This document shows positions 13,872 to 24,700 of a stretch of DNA of 64,000 bases, in pieces. A model generated the notes under the pieces. It was given only the letters and a program-made list of their open reading frames with translations, was not told the DNA's origin and did not search any database. The DNA comes from Acridotheres tristis (lineage: Eukaryota > Chordata > Aves > Passeriformes > Sturnidae): NCBI GenBank assembly GCA_037013685.1, contig CM072919.1:45584116-45648115 (forward strand). The letters run 5' to 3'. The position numbers and the translations under genes were made by a program. Positions within the stretch are counted from its first letter, which is position 1, and every line of letters starts with the position of its first letter.

Positions 13872-16187
13872 GTGAGTGATATGTGAGCAATGTGACAGAG
13901 TCTTTTGCGTTAGTACTCAAAATTTTGCAGTGTCTTTCCTTTAAGAGGTAATTTTGCTCGTTAGCAGGAGAGTGGTAAGGAAAATAGCAGTTTTAGATAA
14001 ACTGTTCAGTGGAGTATTATTTTGGTATGCTTTACCTATTTACCTTCCCAAATTAAGGTCTATTTATTTGTCAGGACCAAATCTGACTGTTAGTGTCTCC
14101 CTAAATATTAAGGAGTGAGACATCTTCACCTTGTTGGGGCTACAGTCTTTGCACTATTTCACTAATGATTTCCAGGACTTGCTGAGAACAATCAGCAGGG
14201 GCTTAGACTGTTTTTCACTGTTCATTGTTTATTATATGTTATCATGATGTAGCCCTAGATGTATTTTTAATATATGCTGTCTTAGGTTTTAGAACTACAG
14301 GGCTTTTTTTTTTGAGACTTGTTTTTTAAAAACAGTATAAGTGGCAGTTGCTGACACAAGCAGCTCTAACTGTGTTTGCTGACTCCAGCTTCTTCTGATT
14401 CAGCTAGAAGTGGCAGGGGCCAGTTGGGCAGGACACAAATTTGGCCACATAATCCCAAATCTATCACAGGAAAATGATTCCTAATAACAATTGGTTTGGC
14501 AGACGAAAATTTTGAAGGCAGCACTCTCCTGAAGTACCTTCAGCTACTTCCACTTACATCTGTTTAAAAAATCAATCATTCCAATGTTTTCTGTGCTAAA
14601 ACACAGTAAGTAATTTCTAAAGCCAACAGGAGACCCGGCCTTTGGCATTTGCAGCTTACAAGGCACTCTTAGCACAGACCCAGGTCTCCGTAATATTCCA
14701 GTCTGTCAAGATGCACTTGTTGGCAGCCAATGCCTTTAACATTGTCTCTATGTGTGAAAATTAAGTGTTTTAGTTTCTGGTCAGAACAACAAGACACAAT
14801 TTCCTTTCGAGTTAATAAACTGACATTTTTCAGACTGTGATCCATTACTGAAAGACTTGTAGTATTTTAATACTACAAAAGCCAGTACTTAGGCACTTCT
14901 GTATGTTTCAGTGTTTAAGTGCCTTTAAAGCACTAGATGTTCTGCCCTGTGGGAAGGGATAATCTTATAACATGTCAAATAGTAGCTTTGTTAAAGTAGC
15001 TATTAAATGAACTTGATGCATCACAATGTCCATGCAATCCCTTGCTTTCCCAAATCACTGTTAGGCATAAGCCTTCACAAATGGCAGGCAAAAGCAGGCA
15101 ATGCACAACAGTGAGGTAAGAATGAGCAGTGGGATGCACTGAGGGAGTAGTGATTTGGATGGGATTTGCCAAATGCATGTTAATGGCTGCCTACTTTATG
15201 CCCAGGTAAAATACCACCCTTTGGTGAGAACTACATTTCCACAATTCTTTTAAAGACATTGCATCCTAAGGTATTTAAGGGTCAGATTAGATTTCCATGT
15301 GAAAGGGGCCATTATGCCGAGGGATAGAGCTGCCTTTTGTAGTAAGTGCACTCAGGCATTCAGGTTTTTAAGGTGTGACTTGTGGTTCTGCACTCTAGTT
15401 TTTACATAGGCATGCCTTGAGGCTGGATAGTAGAGAAAGCAATTTGAAAATTCCTGTGATGATCAGCTCACAAAAGAGCTAGGGCCTTCTGAGTGGACCA
15501 TCTGCATAGATGCTATTAAACAAGAATTTAAATCCTCTTATTTGAATGAGTGATGTGCTCCTCTAGGTAGGAGGCATTTTGCCCCAAGAGCACTGTCTGA
15601 TAATGAGTGTTGGGAGTGTTTTGCTCACAAAATGAAGTGATGTTCTGGATGCTCTGTCCCATCGGAAGTCATGTTGATGAGTGTCAAAGTATTTGTATTT
15701 TGCCATTATAGACTCGGTAGCAGGAATGTGAGGATCACAAGAAGTATTAAAAAAGGTATCTTCTGACACCTTTTATTATTGTATTGAACAAACTTGGAGA
15801 TTAGAATAGTGAATAGAAGTTTCTCAAGAGTTTATTTCAGAAGTTCCTAGGACTTCACATGATGCCATGTTCTCCCTTGCAAAATCTCCTGATTTAATTG
15901 CTTTTTAAGAAAAAACAAATTCACCAGTGATACTTGAAAATTCACTATTAAACTCTGGTTTTGTAAAGAAACCACACGTTTTTGAAAACATAAGTAAGAC
16001 TGTGTTTTTATGCTGTGTATCTACAAGTACCATGGTGCTCAGTGCTAAATGTTTGCTTTTGTTTGAAGAAAAAGAAAAACCTGTACTGTCATAAAGTGTT
16101 CAATCTGCCTTCATTTATTCCTGATTTAGTTTGGGCTCAATCAGATAATGCACAGTATATGCCCACTGACATCTGTACTTTTATCAG
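13872..16187. other. PRUNE2 intron, 2.3 kb
   Basis: No exon, RNA gene or clear repeat is visible. The open frame that enters exon E from 16015 is intronic read-through; the coding part starts only after the acceptor ttttatcag at 16179-16187. Confidence 0.7.
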
Positions 16188-16319
16188 ATATGTAATCAGT
16201 ACCTTAGAGCTGATGGTAGCTGAAGACTATATGATTGTTTACCTGAATGGAGCAACACCAAGAAGAAGGATGCCTGGATTGGGCTGGATGAAAAAATGTT
16301 ATCAGATGATTGATCGACG
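16188..16319 (+). CDS. PRUNE2: PRUNE2 exon E (BCH domain core)
   Basis: This 132-nt exon has donor CG|gtaagt. It encodes [20 protein letters not shown], then [20 protein letters not shown] and IDR. This is the most conserved part of the BCH domain, with the GAT(P/T)RR(R/K)MP signature. '[13 protein letters not shown]' fits PRUNE2. The phase is 1 nt in and 2 nt out, and the split Arg codon CG|A is completed in exon F. Confidence 0.97.
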
Positions 16320-16478
16320 GTAAGTAGTGTTTGCCTGTCTGATCCACAGCCATTATTTTAATATTTATTACATTTCTGTAACTCACCTGTATGCCAGGGT
16401 TTATTGTATACCATCTTTCTTTATATTTTGTGGTGTTTTTTTTCTGTTTTTCTAAGAAACTATTGCTTTTTTACCTAG

Positions 16479-16565
16479 ATTACGGAAGAATTTGAAATCA
16501 TTTATAATTGTTCATCCATCATGGTTTATCAGGACAATTCTGGCTGTGACACGACCTTTTATAAG
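16479..16565 (+). CDS. PRUNE2: PRUNE2 exon F (BCH domain)
   Basis: This 87-nt exon lies only 159 nt after exon E, between acceptor ttttacctag and donor AG|gtatgt. It encodes [20 protein letters not shown] followed by LAVTRPFI. The [11 protein letters not shown](I/V/L)L motif is diagnostic for BNIP2-family BCH domains. Phase is preserved to exon G, with a split Ser codon AG|C. Confidence 0.97.
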
Positions 16566-17752
16566 GTATGTAGTAAATACCAGTGATTTTCTATGTCTTT
16601 GAGAATACATAAACACTCTAAATCATCAAACATAGCTGTTAATCTTTCGCTGAATAGTGCTTGTTTTATAGCTCATGTTGGGATTTTGGAAGTTGAATCT
16701 CATTTTCCTAAGGTGAACAGGGAAAAGTGATTTATATGAATATCTAATTGCAGGAATAATAGGCATGGTTTTGTATGTACTGGGAATTCAGTTCCTTAAA
16801 ATATTCTTTGTTCAGAATCCAGATAAAAAGGATATAGGAAAGGGGACTGCATGAATTTATAATACCTTATTTTAAAATCCTGGCTACAGAACAAGATTAG
16901 GCTACAGTTTTGGGTTTTTAAAATATCATTGCTCCTTATATCAGCTCATGATCAGCTGAACTGTGTGTTAAGATATGGCTATTAAAATTATTAGAGAGAT
17001 GTTTCTGTCCGAATTAAGGTGCAAATAAGGCCATATGCTGAAGTCAATAGCACAGACTTCTATTTAGCAGTAAATGTGAGGGAGAGATGGAAAGAAATAG
17101 AATGGATGGGAGAGAGAAGAAAGAGCATGACAAATACAGACAGACAAAGTAGAAAAAGTGTCATCACTCCATGATCCTGGTGGCACCCCCTTGGTCCTCT
17201 TCTTCTGGTCTTCTTGGTGATTCCAGTCTTGTCAAAGTTATGGTCACTGTCTTCATTGAGTGAGGGAAGCCCACAAAACACAGAATCCATTGCATTTGTA
17301 GTCACTCTAGTTCAGGGGGAATGCCCGGGTACTTTGCCTACTAAGATGTTAGAGCTGCCTCTTGCATCTTGGAAGCTGAGTCATTTATGTTCCACTAGTT
17401 ACTCAGGGATGAATACCTTCAGGCTCTGTGTGAAAGTCCTGGTTCTTTCCCAGAGGAAAGCTTTCACACCTGAGCCATTATGTAAGCGATGACTGGTGTG
17501 ATAGGAAGTGCTATCCCACCTCACAGAACTTGCCTCTTACCAGGCTTTTTTAGCTGTGCCAGGTGGATTGTTTGAGTCATTAATCATTAACAGTCCCGTC
17601 TTTCAGTCTCAGTCCCTAATTGAAACATGAATATCCAAATGCTTAATCATTTAATACATTTAATACATTTAATATATTTCTTGAGTTTGTTTTAGTATGT
17701 CATAAAACATTGGGGGGCAAAGTCAATTAATACCTTTTTTTCTGTGTTTAAG
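16566..17752. other. PRUNE2 intron, 1.2 kb
   Basis: No support for genes or named repeats. Short open frames around 17060-17490 on both strands lie in mixed low-complexity sequence without useful splice sites. Confidence 0.7.
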
Positions 17753-17851
17753 CTCTAAGTTCAGCAGTAAGATACAGTACGTCAACACACTGGCAGAGCT
17801 TCGTGAGATGATTCCAATGGAATATGTGCATATACCAGACAGTATTGTCAA
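17753..17851 (+). CDS. PRUNE2: PRUNE2 exon G (end of the BCH domain)
   Basis: This 99-nt exon lies between acceptor tctgtgtttaag and donor AA|gtaagt. It encodes SKFSSKIQYVNTLAELREMI and then PMEYVHIPDSIV. This closes the BCH domain with the IPM(E/D)xxxIP(D/E) segment. The final AA is completed either by the G of exon H or the A of exon I. Both give lysine, so skipping exon H is silent at this residue. Confidence 0.96.
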
Positions 17852-19662
17852 GTAAGTGATGTAGCATATACTTGTTCTAATGGAAACTATTTCCACAAAC
17901 TAATAATAGTGTTAAAGACTGTAAGAAAAACAGAAAGCACTTTCCTGAAGTTCTTAAAAATGATTATGTGTTGTCCCACGAATATTTCACTGTTGAACTC
18001 AGAAGCAGGAGACCACTGTGTGATGGAAACACAAAATGCAACAGATATTTACTGAGGAGTGGGAAACTCGTTTGGCCTTTCCTGAGGTATCATCTGTGCT
18101 GTATTTTTTCTTAACTTTTACCTCTATTTAAGTGGAAGCGTTTTCAAGTTTTAGTTATGCAGACTAAATAGTAAATGTTCAACAGAAACATTAATTAAGA
18201 GATAGCCTATTCAACAGAAGACCGGTGAACTTCCATAGGTTTACTGTTCTTGCCTTGTCAATTTTCCTGGTTAAATCCACAACCACTGAAAGACAGTTTC
18301 TCAGTTCTTCACTGCTTATGTGAAGAGGATTTTTAAATGGAGGCATTTCCAAAGGAAAATATCTGTTAAATTGTAGGGAAGTTGATGGCATTACTCACCT
18401 CAATTGGCTTTTTTTCAGACCTGAAAACAGCAAAAAGAAATGGTATACCAAGACTGAAAGCATGACTGGAAAAACCCATGGTTTTCATGTAGTCGTTATT
18501 TAAAAGGTGTTATATTCAGGAATTAATTTTTTTAATTGTTCTCTTTAGCAAATGTCCCAGGTTTTGAGCAGCCTGTTCTAGAAAGTAGTTTGAAGAGTAG
18601 ATACACAAGTATGATTGTATTTTCATTATGAGTGGTCAGTGACAGCTTTTGAAGTTGTCATATATCTCCTCAAACCTGGCAGGAGTTTTCACACCTATTT
18701 CACAGTCGTTGTAAAGCACATTCCTTTGTCGACCTGGTAGTGCAATTCCAGGGAGCAAGTAGGAAGCTCAGGTCTGGCAATGGCAGTTGTGAAAACAGTA
18801 AATTACGGTTGCAAAATTGGGGGTCATAGAGACTTTCACTCAACTTCATTTGCTGCTGTAACTTCTTTAGAGGTAAAATGATGCTAAGAATGTGGAGCAC
18901 AGGCTGTTGGTCAACTGACAAAGAGATGTCCATAATGTTCTAACATCCCTAACAAATTTTCTTCTGATTCCTGTAAACATTCTAGTTTCTTATAGTTCCC
19001 TTTGATAGAAACCTTATTGTGATGCTCAGAGAGTTTGTCTGTTTCCTTGCTGTGTTTTACCGTTACATTGTGTCAATACACATATCTGGGTTACACACAT
19101 TTTTTCTTCCCTGTGAACTTAAAAATGTTTGAAAAGTCCATTCACCTCTCAGACCGAGGTGAGATGATCACATTAGTAACAAAAAAACTTTAGTACTTAA
19201 CAAGTTTTAGGGTAATGCCTACTTCACATCACCAGGAGCTGGATGAGAGATCGTGATTTTGCTGATAAAGGCAGAACTGGAAAGATGACAATTGCACCAA
19301 GCATTTCAAAATATTGTGATAACAATATTTAGTGGCTCTGGCATTCAAGGCATCTGTGAGTGGCTATTCCCATACCGTAGGGAGAAGAGCAGTGTTCAGT
19401 TAATAGCTTCCCTTCCGCTGCAAATTCAGAGATTCCTATAGAAAAATACAAACCATCTTTTGGCTTTTTGATTGTTCCACTGGCAAGAACAAGCATACCA
19501 CTTATGCTCAAGAAAAATCGCACCTTTAGAAAGTACATAGTGTTATGCCAGATTTTGGGTTATGTGGTTTTTTGGATAGTTTTCAGTGAAGCACAATACG
19601 ATTATTGTACCGTATGAACTTGTACATCTTTTCTTTTCCTTCATCCACTCTTATCTTGTAAG
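17852..19662. other. PRUNE2 intron, 1.8 kb
   Basis: No additional exon is supported. A pyrimidine tract and AG at about 18408-18420 is followed by an open 'acctgaaaacagcaaaaag' stretch, but it has no family match and no phase-compatible donor that I can defend. Confidence 0.65.
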
Positions 19663-19698
19663 GTATGATGAAGATAAGTGTATTAAGAGAAGAATGAG
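19663..19698 (+). CDS. PRUNE2: PRUNE2 exon H, 36-nt micro-exon
   Basis: Acceptor ttatcttgtaag and donor AG|gtaaaa enclose exactly 36 nt that read YDEDKCIKRRMR with the split codons. The longer vertebrate PRUNE2 isoforms, as I recall them, carry a YDEE-K-RS-R-like insert at this point; caytaxin and BNIP2 have comparable charged extensions. The exon is a multiple of three and carries the same phase in and out (1/2), so it works as a cassette. The last codon AG|A is completed by exon I to give Arg. Confidence 0.8.
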
Positions 19699-20222
19699 GT
19701 AAAACTTGCTTTCTAGCCCCTGCTGCTGCTCATAATGGAGTGAATCTGTGTGACAGCCTTTGACCTGCAGGCGACCTCAACAGCTGAATGAGAGAAGACT
19801 TGCAATGATGTGGCATCTTACTTTGCCCTTCAAGCTGTTGAGATCAGCCTCCCTTGCAAATAAAACCCAATGAACTGTAAATGTCCTTGACTTGGCCCAG
19901 GCTGCAGCTAGTTTAACATTATCTGATAGAGCAACTGAATGCTTTCAGCTCTGTCCACTGGGCATGCCTCAGACCCCTGCTGCTTCTCTCTCTCTGCCTC
20001 CAAGTGAGCTAAATAAGGACTTGCAAATTTAAGGTGGGTTGAGCACAGGGATAAATGGTATCATACTGAACTGAAGAGCTTTAGAGTTAGCCTTAAATAA
20101 TACTGGGTGCCTATTTTAAAAGCATGTACTGTATTTGTTCTTTGCTCTGCTATTGCTCTGCTTCACTCTTATGCTCTGCTTGCTTCTCTGTTTCTTTATA
20201 TCAATAACTTTTACTCATGCAG

Positions 20223-20261
20223 ACTGGATGAAGAGCTGAGGGAAGCTTCAGAAACAGCTAA
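20223..20261 (+). CDS. PRUNE2: PRUNE2 exon I (C-terminal tail)
   Basis: This 39-nt exon lies between acceptor ctcatgcag and donor AA|gtaaga. It encodes LDEELREASETA plus a split Lys codon. The same charged helix follows the BCH domain in mammalian PRUNE2. Its length is also a multiple of three with the same phase as its neighbours. Confidence 0.9.
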
Positions 20262-21714
20262 GTAAGATAGCTTTCGGCTGGATGCTGGAATTGTATTGTT
20301 TCACAGGAATAGCTTGAATGCAGTAGTACATTGTGTTTGGTTGAACAGTCAGCTTGTACTTTCAATTACTGTGTAAGTTGCCCCATTTGTGAACTGACTT
20401 CCCCTCTCACTGCCTTTGTACTGCTGAGTCTCAGTAATAAATAATCATGCCCTTACACTTCCAAAAATTTTTTTGCTGTTTTTTGATGATAGTTTCTATA
20501 GTCATGGGAATGACTGAAATCATGTACTCCATTATAATGGATCATTAAACATTTTCTACTCTTCCCATTGTATGTCAGATGATTCATACAGCTTTTAAGA
20601 GGTAGTTCTTTCTACAATTTTTTTTTACCGTTTGCTAAATTAGGGTTAGCTATCTCAGTTAAGGTAGGTATATCAATTCTACTCTTTCCAATGTTAGCTG
20701 GATAGGCCAAGGAATTAATACTTAATAATAATATTATATTGTCTATGGTTTCTTAATAAACCACTTTAAAATGATAACTATGCTTTAACTTGAATATAAT
20801 GTGGTAGTATGGTGTAGAGTACCAAAAAAATCCTTAAGAAGTGCACAATCCTTCACTCACTGAGCAAAGCTTTAGAAAGTCTGTAGTGCACTTTCCTTGT
20901 GTGAGTACTGTGCACAAAATTTCTGAGCAGGAGTCTGAGTCTGTTGCTTCTAGTATAACATTCTCCCTTGCAGTTTTTATAACTAAAGATTTTGAGTTCT
21001 GAAGTTTTTTTTTCCAGTCACCTTCCTTTTGCTTATGCACTTCAGGATTTTCAACTTACAGTTTCTTCTTTGCTATACTTTTGCCAAAAGTTCTTCTTTT
21101 GCACTACACGTTTTCCTTCAGTTCTTCTGAGGTTAGTTTCTAAAACAACTACAGAGAAATGTCTAAAACTGGCCACTGTTTTTTTATTCTATCACTTAAC
21201 ACTGCCTCAGAAGCAATAAATTCACATAAGTAGTTATCTGATATCACTTCACTATTTTGTTAAACAAAAAGGCCTACCCAGCCTTGAAATGCAGCTCTAT
21301 CCCTTCTGTTCAAACATTTTCAAATGCATTGTATATGTGACAATGAGAACTCTGTGGGAGAAAGCTGCTTTCTTGTTACTCCATTTAAAATAGTAGAGGC
21401 TGCAGTGTAACAAGTGGAAGGGGAACAAAGTATTCATATGAGGCATCGATGATTATTGTTACTGTTGGATGTATGAGATCACTGTAGTGCATTTCCCTTT
21501 CCTAACTTAAAGAAATAGCTTAAAAATTTGTTGCTCAAACTAATATGTGTTGTCGGCACTAAGATCCCTACATTCCTAAAAACAACATTTGTATGTTTGT
21601 AACGTCAAAGATACTCACTACAGTTAGCTATTACATCCCCAGATTTGTAATATTTTAAAAGAGAAAGAAATCAACACAGAAAAAATGTTTACTCATCTTT
21701 TTCCTTGTATCCAG
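20262..21714. other. PRUNE2 intron, 1.45 kb
   Basis: AT-rich sequence with no support for additional exons or repeats. It ends at acceptor ttccttgtatccag. Confidence 0.7.
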
Positions 21715-21762
21715 AACTAGCTGCCTCTCAAATGATCCAGAAATGGCTTCAGTGGAGCAGGA
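21715..21762 (+). CDS. PRUNE2: PRUNE2 exon J (C-terminal tail, last recognised exon)
   Basis: Acceptor ttgtatccag opens an exon reading TSCLSNDPEMASVEQ, as in the PRUNE2 C-terminus. A consensus donor GA|gtaaga follows at 21763. If it is used, one more short coding exon is expected downstream, as in mammals, but I could not find a match to it. If it is not used, the frame continues one codon (GAG) and meets TAA at 21764-21766, so intron retention would also give an almost normal end. The terminal exon and 3' UTR remain unassigned. Confidence 0.85.
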
Positions 21763-21766
21763 GTAA

Positions 21767-24700
21767 GAATTTATTCCTAATACTGTCATTACATTTTAAC
21801 ATTGTTTTACAACCATGCTGCTAGGAACTGAGGCTGGGTAGACTCCTTAAAGCTTTTTTGAGACCTAAATACTATTATGGTAATGTTCAGGAACAACGTG
21901 TACAAGCAGACAAAGCATTGAATCTTTATTATATTTATATTTTATATACTTTATATATGTGTTATATACTGAAGATTTGTTATATTTGTGTTGTATTGGG
22001 AATGTGTTTGAAGTGTCCTTAACCATTTCCAAGCAGAGAGAGAATTGTTAGCCTGAGAATATTCACATTAAATTGTCTTAAAAACTGATAGAAAAAGTGC
22101 AGCATGATCACAGTGAAGATGGTTCCATGCATTATTCTCAATTTTAAACTTTTTTTAAACTTTTAAACTAATATTCTCATTCAAATATTAAAAGGACTTA
22201 TATTTTACTTTGATTTCTGGGTCATACTCTTAACATGTGCCTTCTCTTTGGTTTTTTGCTTCTCAGCTTCTTTCATAATTATTTCCCTGATTAAATCTCC
22301 AGCATCTTTACGTCTTTTCCTTTCAAAGATGGACTTGTTCCCTTGGAAATGGGAACGTGTCATTCCTCTGGTGTGCTGTTGTTCTGTCTGATGCCATAAC
22401 TGAAGCATGCAGATGGAAAATCCTGCGCTGCTGCTCTTGCTGTTGGCAGTGAGAGTGTTTGTAGGTGCAGGGTGTCCCGGGAGTGCTGGCATGCCAGGAG
22501 AGCCAGCAGCTGCAGTGGGGCGTGTGTCCTGTTCAGCATGCACAGGGAGAGGGGTTGAGCCCTGCTGCCCATCTCACGGCTGTGTAGCACACACTCTTGT
22601 CTCACACTGCCCAGGAAATATTATAAAGTAAACCTGAATCATCAGCAAAAGATTCCATCAATAACATGAGTATTAATAAACGGGCAAATAATTAGAAGTA
22701 TATGTAGCAAAAAGTTGCATAAATAAATTGAAACTTCGGTTTTTACTTCTTAAAAAATAGTGCTATAGTAAGCTATCATACTGTCATACCTCATACTCAG
22801 CTTAGAACCATAAGCTAAATTCCTGATTCCTGAACTGGTTGACATGGTATCTCATCTTTTTTTTTTCCTCAGACACTGGTTTATTCTATAATGAATCAAT
22901 ATGAGAACTGTTTTTGAAGTATAAAAACAAAAAAATTACATGTTAAAGATTCTTTGTATATGATTTTGACCTTTTGTGGCTTGAACAACTTTCCTGTTTT
23001 TCTCAAAAGATAAGCTGGGCAGCAAAAAGCAATGAAAAGAGAATTTATATTTATGTTAAATAAATACAGTTAAGGGCAAACTAATGTTAATTCATGGTAT
23101 TTATTTTCTCTGCATAAATACGAATCTGTCTTCAGAAGTGGCAGTAATTTTCCTGTGATCGTATCCCTTATTTCTTGTGTCATTTCTTCAGGAAATAGCA
23201 TCCTATGTAAATCCTTTCACTCTGAGAATAGCAGTTTTACAGAGACTTTTTTCCCGTATGCTTTCTGCTGAAATGCCTCTGGAGTCTGCCCAGCACTTAG
23301 TTTGCTTCTGTTGTTTCTTTCATTCTGTTCCAAAGGCTTTTGTCTATTGTCTTGCTCCCTTATGTTCTGTTTTGTTCAACTCCTTGCACTTCATTACTTT
23401 AAAAGAAATACTGTGAAATAATTCATAAATAACAGTAACAGTTCATAAATATTGAGGAAACTTTAAATTATGTATTCTTTAAGGGAGATTGTATCTTGAG
23501 GCAATATTTATGAAGATACCTTCTTACTCTGAAGAATACTTCTGAAGTGTTTGAAGACATGTGCTTTGCACTAAATAGCAAAACTGTACGCCTGGGAAAA
23601 TTTTTAGGGGTACCCATTCCTGCCACATTGTTGTGTCATTCCACCAGTGGATCTTACTTCACCTGATTTACTTCAGATTGGAATTGATGAAAAAGTAGTT
23701 GTAAATTTCAATAAAACTCTAACAGAACTTACTAAGGTGTGTACTTTCATAGATGTAGATAGGATGTGTGTAAGTTATTTCACATGTACTGCATTGAAGT
23801 AAATGAGCGATAAGGATGCTCAGTACTTTGTGGGAGCTCAGGATTGGGAAAATAACTAGCCATGTGTTTTCAGAATACTCATTAATTTTATTGTTGTTGT
23901 TCTTTGTCGTTTTGTCTTTAATAAATAGCATTGACATGACCCTGAAATAAGAAGCATCGTTGCCAGGCATTTGAAGAAGAGGGTTCACATGGATTTTCAT
24001 CACCCAGACAATCACAACCACGGTGTACAATAAGTGATATGGTCAACTGTGTTTGGTTTATAAGATTCCCCTGTCATTCAGCAGTTTAAGACCAAAAGGG
24101 CGAGTCCTATTGCCATGGAAACAGCAGAATTTTGGGGCCTGGTTGTTTTTGTTGTTTTCAGAAACAGTTTTCATTAGGAAAGCTATATCATCTAGCATTG
24201 ATTACTCTGTGTGTGTCATTTCTGTTTAAAAGGATACCATTTTACCAACAGTATGCCTCATGAATAGGTCAATGAGGATGGGGATTTTTTGATTTTTGTC
24301 TTCAGCATATTAATGTTTATGTATAGCTGAACATGATAGTTATTGTTACAATAAGCGTTAGTTTGCTTGTGCCACAGAGCAGCAGCAACTTTATTGTTTA
24401 AAAATAATGTTAGAAATTATGCAAGACTTTCTTGAACTTGGCAAGCCATGTTAGATCAGGTTTTGGCAGCCTGCCCTACTGAAAGGTGTCCCTGCACAAG
24501 GCAAAAGCGCTGGAACTAGATATTTCTTAAGGGCCTTTCCAACTGAAAGTATTCATGCTTTTATGAATTTGTGTTTCTTGCTGTCTGAAAAGTGTTTCCA
24601 TCTTCATTAAATGACTTTTTTATTTGGTCAGAGAAAAGTGTGATATACTAAATATTAATAATTAGTCTCGTTAGCCTTCCCAGAGGTTGAATGAGTAACT

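Noticed and set aside
16015..16187. Open frame of 102 codons entering PRUNE2 exon E from 16015
   Set aside because: The part before 16188 is intron. The acceptor, family match and phase place the exon start at 16188.
22407..22631. 74-codon + strand ORF with a signal-peptide-like start (leucine run)
   Set aside because: No splice, promoter or family support, and the composition after the leucine run is not convincing. It overlaps the minus-strand candidate.
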